A stretch of 64,000 nt of DNA from Branchiostoma floridae (GCF_000003815.2 NC_049980.1:33646792-33710791); one strand, 5' to 3'; shown: positions 31,640 to 42,310, counted from the first letter of the stretch. Notes: generated by a model from the sequence alone, not told the origin. Numbers and translations are program-made.

Positions 31640-33095
31640 CCACAAGTGTAGATCATTTGGTATTTAAAGTGCCTCTCCTTGGCACTGTCACACAATCCTT
31701 CTTCAACAAAGTTTTCTTGACCAAGCCCTGAAAATCTTTCTAGAAACCGAGTAGTTCAGTTGACATTTATAGATGACCAAAGAGGTATTTTTTCTGTCCA
31801 CAAGTTTTATTTGACAGTGTATCTCTTCTTGGCGCTGGAGCAAAATCCATCTTCAACAAAGTTTTAAACTTGCTTAGTTGACAGTTTCTGGATGTTTTAA
31901 GAAGTATTTATTAGTCTCTATTTGGCACTGTAACAGAATCCTTCTTATCAAGTTTTTTTCGACTAGTTTTGTGGTACTAAAACCTTTCTGGAAACTGGGT
32001 AGCTCTGTCGGAAAGTTTCTTGATGTTTAAAGAAGTATTTGTCATTTGACATCTCTATTTGGCACTGTAACAGAATCAACCTCAATCTTGAGAAGAAAAA
32101 AGTTGGCCGATGTTGCTGCAGCTGTGGAAATGTGTGTTAAGATTTGTGAAATGTCGGCATGATATGTGATGAGTACCTAAGTGGACAGTTTCTCGATGTT
32201 TGAAGAAGTATTTGTCATTTGACATTATACATTCTGTATCTCTTTTTGGCACTGTAACAGAATCCTTCTTCAAAGTTTTTTCCCTCAATCTTGAGAAGAA
32301 AAAAAGTTGGCTGGGTTTGCTGTAGAAATGTGTGAAAAGATTTGCAAGATGTATTCATGATGTGTGACATGATGACTTCAGTTGACAGTTTTTCGATGTC
32401 TAAAAATGTATTTGTCATTTGACATCTCTATTTGGCACAGTAACAGAAGCCTTCTTCAAAGTTTTTTCCTCAGTTTTGAGAAGAAAAAAGTTTGCCAAGT
32501 TTGCTGTAGAAATGTGTGAAAATTTACGAGATGTCATCATGATACTGTATATCCAGTGGACAGTTTCTCTATGTTTGAAGAGGAATTTGTCATTTGACAT
32601 TATACAGTTTGTATCTCTTTTTAGCACTGTAACGGAATCTTTCTTCAAAGTTTTTCCCTCAATCTTGAGAAGAAAAAAGTTGGCCGGGTTTGCTGTAGAA
32701 ATGTGTGTAAAGATTTGCAACATGTCTTTATGATATTTGACATGATCAGTACAACAGTTGACAGTTTCTTGATGTTTAAAGAAGTATTTGTCATTTGACA
32801 TCTCTATTTGGCACTGTAACAGAATCTTTCTTCAAAGTTTTTCCCTCAGTCTTGAGAAGAAGAAAAAGTTGGCCAAGTTTGCTGTGGAAATGTGTGAAAA
32901 TTTACGAGATGTCATTATGATATATCCAGAGGACAGTTTCTCGATGTTTAAACTAAGAAGTATTTGTCATTTAACATTTAACATCTCTATTTGGCACTGT
33001 AACAGAATCCTTCTTTAAAGTTTTTCCCTCAGTCTTGAGAAGAAGAAAAAAGTTGGCCGAGGTTGCCGTGGAAATGTGTGTGAAGATTTGCGAGA
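31640..33095. repeat. Satellite-like array, ~187-bp units, dimeric A-B order
   Basis: GGCACTGTAAC(A/G)GAA anchors lie at 32061, 32248, 32434, 32623, 32810 and 32993 (spacings 187, 186, 189, 187, 183). Diverged units precede them at about 31681, 31831 and 31924. Two unit types alternate. A units read CATCTCTATTTGGCAC and carry GAAAATTTACGAGATG. B units read TGTATCTCTTTTT(G/A)GCAC and carry GTTTGCTGTAGAAATG with GACATGATGA or GACATGATCA. The A-to-A distance is about 375 bp. Open frames on both strands are by-products. Confidence 0.92.
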
Positions 33096-33371
33096 TGTCG
33101 AAGGTCAGGTAGAATTGATGAGAGTGTTTCGGCCTTGGCTGACACGGGCCTGCAGAAGCTCTCAGCGTGGTGTTTGTGTAGACTCCCCGCCAGCTTTAAC
33201 GTCCCGTCCAAGGGCACGGAGCCGACCCCGCACACATCATCGCACCTTGCTAACATGTGCTTAAGACATCGCTACTCCCGCGTCTTGAAAGAAGAGCAAA
33301 TCCCGAGAAAGTGCGAAGCCAGATTCTGGTGTTGATGTGAGACTCCTGGCAAACAGGTGGCGTGTGGGGAA
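33096..33371. other. Unique CpG-richer stretch; no gene
   Basis: GC-rich sequence between two arrays. TTTAACGTCCCGTCC near 33197 faintly resembles the SINE core at 35959-35994, but nothing else of the SINE is visible. Confidence 0.35.
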
Positions 33372-34345
33372 GGAAATACTTGGCCAACGTGCAGGGTTCT
33401 CTGAGTCTGAAGAAGGGGCCAGGAAATAACACCTCACAGTGTTCGAAATACCCATCTGCAATCTGCAATTTGCAGAAGGATTTTCAAGATTGCAGAAAAA
33501 AGTTAAACAATCTGCAATTTTGCAGAATGAAAAAATCAGGCTTGGGATTCAATGGTTCTAATATGTTAGCAAACTGGTGACATTCTCACCCCTACAAGAC
33601 AACATGAGCATTGTGTTGACATTGTCTTACTTTTGTTTCCTATTGGGCTATCTTAAAGTTGTCTTCACCTCCTTTGACTTTCTGCAATATTGCAGAACAC
33701 CGGAAAAAAGTATTTCGACCACTGCCTCAGTAGCTCGGGCCACTCCAGTAGAATTACTTGATTATTATACATTTTTACCTTTAGTATGACTGATACTTTA
33801 AACTCCCCAAATCAAATCATTTCACCAAATTCTTTCATACACAACATATATTGAAAATTTAAATACTGTATGTATGAACTTGGCCGACGTGCAAGGTTCT
33901 CCGAAGAAGGGGCCAGGAAATAAAACCTCAGTAGCTCGGGCCACTCCAGTAGAATTGCTTGGTTCTCTAACAGTCATGTTTAAACTCCCTAAATCGAATC
34001 ATTTCTTTCATACATAACTTATATTGAAAATCTAAATCGTATGTATGAAATACTTGGCCAACATGCAAGGTTCTCTGAAGAAGGGGCCAGGAAATAACAC
34101 CTCAGTATCTCGGGCCACTCCAGGGTAATTTCTTGGTTCTTATACATTTTACGTAAAGTATGACTGATGTTTAAGCTCCCCAAATCAGATCATTTCACCA
34201 AATTCTTTCATACACAACATATATTGAAAATCTAAATATTGCATTATGAACTTGGCCAATGTTCCCTGAAGAAGGAGCCAGGAAATAGCACCTCAGTAGC
34301 TTGGGCCACTCCAGCAGAATTTCTTGGTCCTCATACATTTTTTTT
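33372..34345. repeat. Tandem array, four ~175-200-bp units, first one split by a MITE
   Basis: GGGGCCAGGAAATAA(C/A)ACCTCA or close variants begin near 33415, 33909, 34083 and 34274. Units share TAGCTCGGGCCACTCCAG and CATATATTGAAAAT. Removing the 288-bp MITE and its 5-bp TSD makes the first spacing ~201 bp. A further partial unit (AATCATTTCACCAAATTC) occurs near 34870. Confidence 0.9.
33437..33724. mobile_element. 288-bp MITE with proven empty sites, CCTCA 5-bp TSD
   Basis: The ends are CAGTGTTCGAAATAC and GTATTTCGACCACTG. CCTCA is present on both sides (33432-33436 and 33725-33729). The three neighbouring array units carry the uninterrupted site with one CCTCA (near 33926, 34100 and 34291), so insertion and TSD length are directly read. 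The internal word is CTGCAAT(A/T)TTGCAG. The termini belong to the GCTCGAAATAC group. Confidence 0.96.
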
Positions 34346-34414
34346 TAATGTAGAATTTTAATAAGAGAAAACACCATGGAAACAGAGGGTTGGGAGGAAA
34401 ACTTTCAGCTGTTC

Positions 34415-34635
34415 CAGGGTCGTGTCTACAGCTTGAATTTTTTTTCTGTCCCTCTCTTCATTGTGAAGCCCTTGTGGTTGATTTTCCTGTTAAAAGATGT
34501 CAGTTTAAGCTTATGAAAGTACATTTTCAACACTTTCATGTCCTCCTTTAGACAGATGCCATGGGTTAAGATTATTTTCTGTCCCAAAAAGCAAACCATC
34601 CTGGGACAGAAGAACGGGTCCTGGAGACAGCCCTT
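34415..34635. mobile_element. Third copy of the CAGGGCTGTCTCCAG MITE
   Basis: The left end is CAGGGTCGTGTCTACAG and the right end is CTGGAGACAGCCCTT. The flanks AGCTGTTC (34407-34414) and CTCTGTTC (34636-34643) match at 6 of 8, consistent with a decayed 8-bp hAT TSD. Internal words are shared with 30649-30957. Confidence 0.8.
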
Positions 34636-34643
34636 CTCTGTTC

Positions 34644-35656
34644 CGTCCTGAAACTGTGTGTAGCAATGTACAGACTTTTTCCTCAAAGTCTGTTTCTATA
34701 TGTTAATCCAATTTATCATTATCTAAAACCAGAGAACATAAAAATTGAAATGGTCTTAGACTGCAGCTCTGGCATTTTACTTGTGCAAATTTAACCCTAG
34801 CCTCAATACCTCCCGTGATAGTGTTATGATTATCAGTACGACTACTGTGATGTTTGAAATCCAAAAATCAAATCATTTCACCAAATTCTTTCATACATAA
34901 CATATAATCAAAATTGCATGTAGCTGTACATGAAGCTTTGATTTATACGCATAGCTGCTGTCACTCAATTATTCCCTTTGATGTTAGGTTATAATGTACG
35001 GCATTTCAGTTCAATTATAACAACCCTGCCCAACACAATGGGATGATTACCCAATTTCGTAAGTGGTAACCGATTTTCTCGTGTTTCGGTTAATGAAATC
35101 TGGCGGCGCGCCCCTAAACTGTAAAGGTCATGCGATTGTGAGAGAGCTTCCTCAGAGGATGGGTCTTTGTTCGGTGGATCACAGATGCTTCTGTAGGGAT
35201 AGTCAGGGAAATATGATGAACAACAGGGTGTGTACATGTTTATAGAGATCATTTTCACGGTCTCAGCATTACGGAAAGTTGTGTAAGCTGTTGATGGACA
35301 CTGGATCCTGTTTGTATGTTGTGATAGTCATAATGATATACCATTGTGATGTACTGCAAAAGAAATTTTAATCACGTTAGACAACATTGCACCGATAGTA
35401 TTTGCTTCGTTTTGCACTGTTGGAGGCGACTGATGGTTGTCGAAATGCTTACTGAAGATTTAAAGGAAGGTTGTGAAATGAGGAAGACTTTGTTCACATG
35501 AAATTTTAGTTTAAGTGAACTCTGGAGCAAAGTTGAACTATGGCTTAAAACTTAGCTGTGTTTGACAAAGACTAGAGTTTATTGGAAAGTTGAAAATTTT
35601 GTTACATCCAATTTTTGTGTCGGAAATTTCAGCTGAACCCTTGTCTGCAAGTACTT
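34644..35656. other. No gene seen
   Basis: Unique AT-rich sequence. A GGCGGCGCGCCCC patch near 35101 stands out, but no frame or element is supported. Confidence 0.45.
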
Positions 35657-36153
35657 GATTGATTGATTGATCTTATAGGGTAGTCCCTTCAGTCTAGATG
35701 ACTGATTTCCAAGGGAGCCCTGAACATGTTCGCACATGTTTACACGGCGGGGTTATAACGCCCCTTACGGGGTGACATACCCTTTCGCTGGTAAATCACC
35801 GTGTGGCTGATACGGTATGGAGGTTCGCCAGGCCTCCATCCGGGTGATTTGAAGTGAATCACCAACTCCAGACAGAAGGGTTTGTTCCATCTCACACCGC
35901 ACCATCGCACGTGTGGGGGTTCTTTAACGTGCATGGGGTGTGACTCTCCCCATACACGGGACCTCCATTTAACGTCCTATCCGAGGGACGGCCCTAGCCG
36001 AAGCTAGGTACTCATTTTCACCTGAGTATAGTGAGGAAATTCGTGTAAAGTGCCTTTCCCAAGGGCACAAGATCGGTGACACGCAGCCGGATTTGAACCC
36101 GCAACCTCTCGGTCACGAGGCACAAATCCTGCCACTGCGCCAGGCGATCTCGG
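35657..36153 (-). mobile_element. tRNA-headed SINE with Meta/Nin-like core, near full length
   Basis: On the minus strand the element starts at about 36153. An A-box TGGCGCAGTGG is followed by a B-box GGTTCAAATCC (about 36094), the internal RNA polymerase III promoter of a tRNA-derived head. The body carries an ACGTTAAATGGAGGTCCCGT stretch (complement of 35959-35978 region) and an ACGTTAAAGAACCCCC stretch. These resemble the conserved core shared by MetaSINEs across animals. It ends in a (GATT)-type tail at 35657-35671 (ATCAATCAATC on the minus strand). No other copy is in the window. The TSD is not clear. Confidence 0.85.
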
Positions 36154-36197
36154 TTTTACTTCCCCACCTTTTGTAGTCTATCTTAGTAATTTCATAG

Positions 36198-37180
36198 TCT
36201 ACTAGACTTGGACGGTGAATAAACTTATAGTTGAAAAAGTCCATAGTTAAAACAATACAAAGTTTGTGAAGTTTTTTTTATTAATTTTAACAGCAGTAAA
36301 TAGCTATGATATAGTATGATAGCTGACTTTCCCAACTCACAGAAAGTCATCAGATCATATCATCTTTGCTGTTACCTAAGGATTTAGCACTATGATATGA
36401 TAATATCTTGTATCATCTCTGTAAACATCTGGCGCATTTGCTGCTGCCTGAGTATCAAAAGATCTAGCACCATCCAGATCTAATGAAAATGTTTGAGTGA
36501 TTCTAGCACGCTAGACTTCAAAAGTAAATGAACTTAAAGTTCAGGAATAGTACAAAGTTTGTGAAGTTTTGGAACAGCTACAATAGCTGACCTTCCTTAC
36601 TTACAGAAACACATCATCCCATCTGTATTTGCTGTTACCTAAGGATCTAACGCTATAATATCTTGTATCATCTCTGCAAACATCTGGCGCATTTGCTGCT
36701 GCCTGAGTATCAAAAGATCTAGCACCATCCAGATCTAATGAAAATGTTTGAGTGATGATAGCATGCTAGACTTGGAAAGTAACGATACAAAGTTTGAAAA
36801 GTTTTTTTAACGGCAATAATAGTTGACTTTCCTAACTCACAGAAAGATCACATCATCTCTGTTAACATCTGGTGTATTTGCTGTTGGCCAAAGATCTCTA
36901 CCTCCATCCAAGTCTAATGAAAATGTTTGAGTGATTCTAGCACGCTAGACTTCAAAAGTAAATGAACTTAAAGTTTAGGAAGAGTACAAAGTTTGTGAAG
37001 TTTTGTAACAGCAATAATAGCTGACCAGAAACACATCATCTCATCTGTATTTGCTGTTACCTAAGGGTCTAACGCTATGATATCTTGTATCATCTCTGTA
37101 AACATCTGGTGTATTTGCTGCTGCCTGAGTATCAAAAGATCTAGCACCATCCAGATCTAATGAAATGTTTGAGTGATCAG
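36198..37180. repeat. Tandem array with ~430-bp dimeric period
   Basis: ATCCA(G/A)(A/G)TCTAATGAAA anchors at 36472, 36727, 36905 and 37149 (spacings 255, 178, 244). Units at 36472 and 36905 are followed by TTCTAGCACGCTAGACTTC and share a long tract. The unit at 36727 differs (GATAGCATGCTAGACTTGG). The CAGAAACACATCATC tract recurs at 36604 and 37026. The array is thus an A-B repeat with a 422-433-bp period. Confidence 0.85.
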
Positions 37181-37540
37181 AGCCTGTTGTAATCCCGGCT
37201 AATCCCTGTGCTGGTTTCTGTCCAATCATCCGATCCCCAGCACTGTGGTGTATCCTCTTGAGTCTCTCTATCTACACACCAGGCCCTGAGCACCATGTGG
37301 ACAGCATTCTCCCCTATTTGATTTCATTAATGACTGTTTACAGTATCTCCATATGTTCTCATTTGTTATAGGGGATCTGGGCACATGGGTGTCTAGTTTA
37401 CTGGAAATAGATGATAGGGATTTGATAGGGCTGGGTTATCTCTCTGTGATGGGGCTGCATTGTGTAGTCATCTCTCCAACTGAACACCACAGATCACAGA
37501 CATGGCAGAAAAATATAGCCTGGACATCACACCCTATATA
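37181..37540. other. No gene seen
   Basis: Unique sequence between the array and a LINE fragment. Confidence 0.45.
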
Positions 37541-37995
37541 TAATAATCTTTATTGCAAACTCATGCCCGAAGGCTTATTGCAAAAATACATGTATGAAAG
37601 TACACTGATGATAGTGATATAATAACAAAGTGGACATTAAGAGAAATAGGGGTCACAAACGAGTGATACTTCTAATCTAAAATGAATACTATTGGGTTTG
37701 ATTTCTTTTCTGTATACAGTGGAGGATGAAATTCCCGAAATTTTGGGAGACATATGCATTGCGTGGTTTTTTGTAGTTCGGTACGATGTTCAAAGCTGGG
37801 AAAACTTTTGTTGACTAGTTTAAATAGTTTGTCTCTTTCGGTACTGTAGTGTGGACAATGACAAATAAAGTGCATTTCATCTTCCACTGCTTTTCCTGTA
37901 CAATATTTACATATTCTCTCGTTAACAGGTAAAACCGATCTCAAAAATATCTTGTACGATAGGTATTGAGATTGGGCTAAAATATAGACCTTTTA
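37541..37995 (-). pseudogene. LINE fragment: reverse-transcriptase ORF C-terminus and 3' end
   Basis: The minus-strand frame (37672 to about 37993) encodes the C-terminal cysteine/histidine segment of a non-LTR retrotransposon ORF2. LPVNERICKYC is followed by a KAVEDEMHFICHCPHYS stretch. Counting from the Leu-Arg-Ser at 37944, C12-x2-C15, H25 and C30 form the zinc-knuckle-like set, followed by a YSTERDKLF tract. In the family this segment follows the reverse transcriptase and helps nucleic-acid binding. A stop lies just upstream, so the RT domain itself is missing (5' truncation). The 3' UTR ends in GCAATAAAGATTATTA next to 37541. Translation could begin nowhere useful, so it is a dead fragment. 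CR1/L2-group is likely. Confidence 0.85.
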
Positions 37996-39094
37996 TCTTC
38001 CATGGTCTTCAAAAAGATGACAAACCTAGCAAATAAAGTTTTAACTTTTAAGGTTAGCATCTAAAGTAGAATAGAAAGTATAATTTTCTTATTGTTCTTC
38101 ATGCACGCTTTCTGTTGCTAGCAATTGCTTTTAGTAAAGGAAACTGAAGTACAATATTGAGATGTATATAGGATGTTACAAATGTTAAAAGTAGGCTGAT
38201 TCAAATCAAACACTGCTGGTTGCTGTTTGAAGATTATATTTGACACTGGAACAGTACAGACACTTGAACTTGAAGTGTATTTCTACTTGGAGACATCAAA
38301 CTCTAACATTCCATTTCACAAAGCACCAAACTTTCATTTTTCTGGCCACAAGTATTCAGTTGGGAAATGGTTATTAATTGCTGATTAAAAGGTCTCTAAG
38401 ATTGATTGAATGATTGCCTGAAAACAGTACACTCTCTGTTCCCCAAAGTCAGTTTGATTAGGACATAAATTATCCAGAAGGAAAATAAATTTCTAGTCAC
38501 TAATCAGTGCTAAAATCTGAATGTCACTGTTCGATAAGGTTCTGATAAATGTCAAAGTAACTTTTCCGATTGTGGAGAATTAAGTGTTTTTTTTTGTAAA
38601 ACTTGTGCATTGGTGTTATAGAATTGTTAGAATACTCGCTATATGCTTACTGTAGATACTAATGATTATATATTTTACTAAGGTTAACTTAACTTTTAAA
38701 AGATTTTGGATTTTTGAAAAATTGTGAAAAGTTTGGATTTCAATCATACAAGCTTATATTCTAACTCAAGTTTAGAGAAATGTTTATTCTTTGGCTTAAA
38801 TATTGGCACAATTTCCTGTTAAACCCAATGCTTAGAATGAGATGTATGTCTCATATAGGATCACATTCCAGGGTACTTGGGATGATGTTTGGTTCTCTTA
38901 ATCTCAATCATTTTTTCTAGAATTGTTTACCTGATGCACCTGTAAGGTGTGAAAGTCTGAAGTATGTGGGTTTACCAGTGTTATAACGTATTACAGTATT
39001 GCTCTGATGGTAAACTCAAACACAAACTTTGCTTCTCTTTCTCCAATTGGAAAATTGTGGATTTGGGAGGTAGGAGTATTTTGTTTGCCGGGCG
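37996..39094. other. No gene seen
   Basis: AT-rich unique sequence with no transposon ends. Confidence 0.45.
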
Positions 39095-39275
39095 TTTTAT
39101 GTAAATCATCTTCAGGTATAACACACCAGTTTTGTACAGTAGGTGCAAGCTGTGTAAGACTGGACTATAAGGTTTCACCCACTTACACTGGGAAGGACCC
39201 CTTCTCTTTTGAATGAATAAAGGTAGGATCTGAAATGTGCTCAAGGTGTTGCTCTTCTCAAATGCGAGGTCTCCA
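39095..39275. repeat. Dispersed repeat, partner of 28700-28870
   Basis: ACACACCAGTTTTGTACAGT, then GACTGGACTATAAGGTTTC, CCCTTCTCTTTT and TTGCTCTTCTCAAA. The long minus frame 38981-39514 (177 codons) runs through it and has no domain, so it is not called. Confidence 0.6.
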
Positions 39276-39915
39276 ACATATCCAACTAAAGATAGGAACT
39301 CATTTTCATGCAAGTTGAGTATTTCAACTGTACAGTTCTTCACTTTGTTGTAATGTAGTAGAATTAGACATGACAATCGAGGAAGCAAAAGATAGATTCT
39401 TTTTGTCCAAAATCTATTTCGATGGCTTGAAAAATGTGTCAGAAAAGATGTGTGTTGAAACACGTATTCGTGCAAATTACGCATCGCATTTGCACATTGG
39501 TAGACAATAATCAATGGTCATGCTTTAGTAACCGATTGTCAAGAAGGTTACAACAAAATGTCAGGTTAGATTGTTAAAAAGATACCCTTTATTGGAGTTT
39601 CCATCTCCCATTGTAGTCCGTGTGGCACCTGGTGAATGAACAGGTATGACAAGTGGTCGGGAACACCAGTCATTGTATTGTTGTAACGAGATGACTGATA
39701 GCCTGTTAGCCACTTCCAATATGGTGGGAAGAGCACAAAAGGAGTCTTGGTACTGTACGTTGGTTTATTTTTTGCAGGGACTTAATTTCACAATGAAGCG
39801 GAAAATCAGCTTTTAGCACTGTTTTATATTTGCTTTTGAGACAATTTGTTAGTTCAGATATGATAGATTTGAAAAGTCAGTGAGTAGTTTCATCAGGTTG
39901 GTACGTCACTGAAAA
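39276..39915. other. No gene seen
   Basis: Unique sequence. Confidence 0.45.
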
Positions 39916-40080
39916 AAAGAGACTCTTTACCAAACCATTGCTTTATTTATTCTCACCAATGTTTCTGTGACTGTCCTGCAGTACAATATGAACCAGTCAG
40001 AATTGCCCTAAAGAAGGTGACAGACGGTCACCGAAACGTTGGTGAGAATAAAGCAATAGTTAAAAGAGTCTAGTCTCTTT
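39916..40080. mobile_element. Fold-back element with hammerhead-like core in its right arm
   Basis: The left arm (39916-39975) and right arm (40020-40080) are inverted copies: ATTGCTTTATT, ATTCTCACCAA and GTTTC(T/G)GTGAC match in order, with ~45 bp between. In the right arm, CTAAAGA (40008-40014), a GGTGAC/GTCACC stem with a 5-nt loop, and GAAA (40033-40036) reproduce a hammerhead core CTGANGA-stem II-GAAA with one substitution (G to A). Penelope-like elements are known to carry such ribozymes in their terminal repeats. The substitution suggests it is inactive. Confidence 0.55.
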
Positions 40081-40358
40081 AATATTCAGATTTGAAAAGT
40101 GTATTTGTGGTGTTACAAATTTGGATTGGGGAGGTCGTTGCAAAAACTGCAAAATATAAGTAATTTAACCATTGCTAATATTTCAGAAGTTACTGTAGGT
40201 TTTGGCGTGTGAGGCAGCACATTGTGAGCGACACGTTTCGAGCGAAATGTCAGAGCTTTGTCCCACCAATGGGTGATGGATGATGTTTTAAATAATGTCA
40301 GAAAAGATGAGAAGAGAAGAAAAGAGAGCCTTCAGTTGTGAAGTTTTTGTGGTAGAAA
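40081..40358. other. Retroelement-like tail motif, otherwise unique
   Basis: ACACGTTTCGAGCGAAATGT near 40220 and CCCACCAATGGGTG near 40262 form short inverted motifs of the style seen at retroelement 3' regions. No coding sequence. Confidence 0.35.
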
Positions 40359-40652
40359 CTATGATTCTGGATGGTAAAGTTTGGCATACATTATGTCAAA
40401 CTTCTGTTCTTGTTTTTCCTGTAGGGCATTGCAAGCTAAATCTATCTTATGTTTTAATATATCTTGATACATAGGCCGTAAGTGAGTGAGTGATCGATAC
40501 ATAGCACAATGTAAGCCTGTCATATGGTTTTTCGGCACATTTTGAGCATTTAGAAGACGGGCATGCAGAGAAAGAAACCAACGAAGCCAAACTTGGTCAA
40601 TTCCCAATGCAACTTGTACTTCAAGTTCAAGCATAAGTTCATAGCTATACAA
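40359..40652 (-). CDS. Unassigned 97-codon open frame
   Basis: I do not recognise this protein. It is unusual here in having balanced composition, several Leu/His/Met-rich helical-looking stretches (LELEVQVALGIDQVWLRW; HARLLNAQNV; DILKHKIDLACNALQEKQEQ) and a Glu/Gln-rich segment near residues 75-85. That is less like random AT-rich translation than the other frames. It lies between the retroelement-like tail at 40.2 kb and a LINE tail at 40.7 kb, so it may be a fragment of a transposon protein. No start context or splice support was found. It may be chance. Confidence 0.2.
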   Translation of the reverse strand: MYSYELMLELEVQVALGIDQVWLRWFLSLHARLLNAQNVPKNHMTGLHCAMYRSLTHLRPMYQDILKHKIDLACNALQEKQEQKFDIMYAKLYHPES

Positions 40653-40719
40653 AGTTATGTTTGTTACATGCTACAGATTAAAATTTTAGAAATTTCATTT
40701 GCTTTTTGCTAAAACTATC

Positions 40720-40798
40720 ATCATACATGGGCAGGCTGCAGCCTGAGTATAATTTTACCCTGGTAAAATAAAATAAAATGAATGAAATGAAATGAAAG
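40720..40798 (+). mobile_element. LINE 3' tail
   Basis: GGCAGGCTGCAGCCTGAG, then TTTTACCCTGGTAAAATAAA and a GAATGAAATGAAATGAAA tail. A variant of the same end (TTACCCTGGTGAAAGAATAC) is on the minus strand at 60268-60320. Only the 3' end is kept. Confidence 0.6.
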
Positions 40799-41501
40799 AC
40801 TGGACTTGTTTTAAGTTTCTTCATATATGCGCATATCGTATATCATATTTTGCTACCCCTGAGAACGTACTTGTCTGTTTGGCGTGTTACTCGGGCATGT
40901 GGCAACGTCTCATATCATATTTCACGTGTTATAAAAGGCAGGAGGGTCGCCAATCCATGGGTAATAATTAATGTTCATACCTTGCCTACTGTGCTTTGTG
41001 CAGGAAGATGATTGATTGAGTGCCATTTTGTGTTTGAGCAGACAGGGTTGATGGATGAGTGTTGCTGTCAGCCGTGTTGCAGTCAGCTTGCTAATAGGAA
41101 TGGCATTACCTATTAATGGTGGGTGTGAAGGTATAAATGTCCGTGTGTGTGCGGTAGTGGGGAGTTAGGGAAGGCTGTGTGGTACGGAGAAGAGGGTCGA
41201 GTGAGTGCATCTCTGGTTAGTGCTACTCCTATGTTATCCTAGGTATGTTACTTGGAATAGATAAATGTGAACTTCATTGCTACGTACATAGTATTATTGT
41301 ATTGTATATATAAAGTTCGTTGACTTTCATGGTGGGTTTCATTTGTGAGGGAAATATTTTGGGCAGATTTTGAGGTCATGGTCGTAGAAATTTTGTAGTG
41401 CAGTAGTCATACAAGTTGAAACATATTTGCAGTAATGTTGAATTTTTGGTGGAGAGTTCTTGATGAAATCCGTCAAAATAAAACGCATGTTTTCAACCCT
41501 T
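40799..41501. other. No gene seen
   Basis: Unique sequence. TTGAAACATATTTGCAGTAA and TTTTTGGTGGAGAG near 41415 resemble the ~290-bp array unit at 21.6-22.4 kb. Confidence 0.4.
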
Positions 41502-41712
41502 ATGAGGCTGACGTCACATTTCCAAACAGGGGCCCGGCTGGGCTGTTTGTGGAAACGAATAATAGAAATGTACACATAAAATATATACACAGATAATGCC
41601 CACGAGTCTGCGACTATTCTCTTTACGTCTTGTGTAGTTTGGTGTCTTTTACATGTATATCATACATTTCATTCCCGGCCAAGCCCCGGTTTGGAAATGC
41701 GACGTAGGCCTG
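41502..41712. mobile_element. MITE with ~40-bp inverted ends (ACGTCACATTTCCAAAC)
   Basis: The left end reads TGAGGCTGACGTCACATTTC and the right end, read inward, TCAGGCCTACGTCGCATTTC. Both continue CAAAC(A/C)GGGGC. A decayed partial copy lies at about 47165-47218 (CACCGGTTTGGAAAT). The TSD could not be defined. Non-coding. Confidence 0.75.
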
Positions 41713-41864
41713 AGGTCAATTGACTCAAAGAAAGTGAAGTAGGTGGAAAATTCACAACAAATAGATGTGGCATAATTGTTGAATGCAGTTATGACGGTCC
41801 CTTAGAATAAGTTAGTTATTTTCTCCATTGACACAAGAATTAAGAATCCTGTCTATAGTCTATA

Positions 41865-41945
41865 GTGACCACTTGTCCACATAGACAGAGTTTCTCGGTC
41901 CCCTGACTGGCGCTGAGTGGTCTTCTTCGGCAGTTTTGACTATCT
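41865..41945. repeat. Dispersed TATAGTGACC repeat copy
   Basis: TATAGTGACCACTTGTCCAC, then GAGTGGTCTTCTTCGGCAG. Family of the 64-bp array. Confidence 0.7.
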
Positions 41946-42243
41946 ATATATATCTTTGTGTTTATATGAGAGTTTAAGTGTACTTACCTTTGTCTAAGGC
42001 CACTATCAGTGGCTATACAGTATACTTGATACTGCCCCTAGCTGGCAACACTATCGGTGGTGCAATCGTTCGGATCCAATTCTGCACGATTACGGCCCTG
42101 ATTTCACTGCCCCTGTAGAACGCTGATGGCTTTTTGAGAGCCGTTGCCGTCCTAACGGAATTACGTGCCGAACATTATCCACATTTGCAATGGTAATGGG
42201 GTGGATGGGATCTGGCCTTGGAAGGTCTTGTCCAGCTCAAATG
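41946..42243. other. No gene seen
   Basis: Unique sequence. Confidence 0.4.
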
Positions 42244-42310
42244 CAGGGCTCGAAATCCATGTTTGGGAGAAGGCTTACACCTGACCCTAAAATTAGGTAT
42301 TCCAACCAAA
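42244..42310. mobile_element. Isolated CAGGGCTCGAAATCC terminus
   Basis: A left terminus of the GCTCGAAATAC group, followed by CTTACACCTGACCC. The matching right end was not found. The GGTGCAC words at 45290-45330 could be a distant internal part, but this link is speculative. Confidence 0.55.

Noticed and set aside
31072-33018. Several 65-130-codon frames with recurring peptides on both strands
   Set aside because: The recurring ones are phases of the ~187-bp satellite-like array. The isolated one at 31072-31461 has no domain.
33180-33240. Second SINE copy
   Set aside because: Only about 15 bases (TTTAACGTCCCGTCC) resemble the SINE core. No A/B boxes or tail.
38981-39514. 177-codon minus-strand frame
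   Set aside because: Overlaps a dispersed repeat also found at 28700 and shows no domain. Composition is like random AT-rich sequence.
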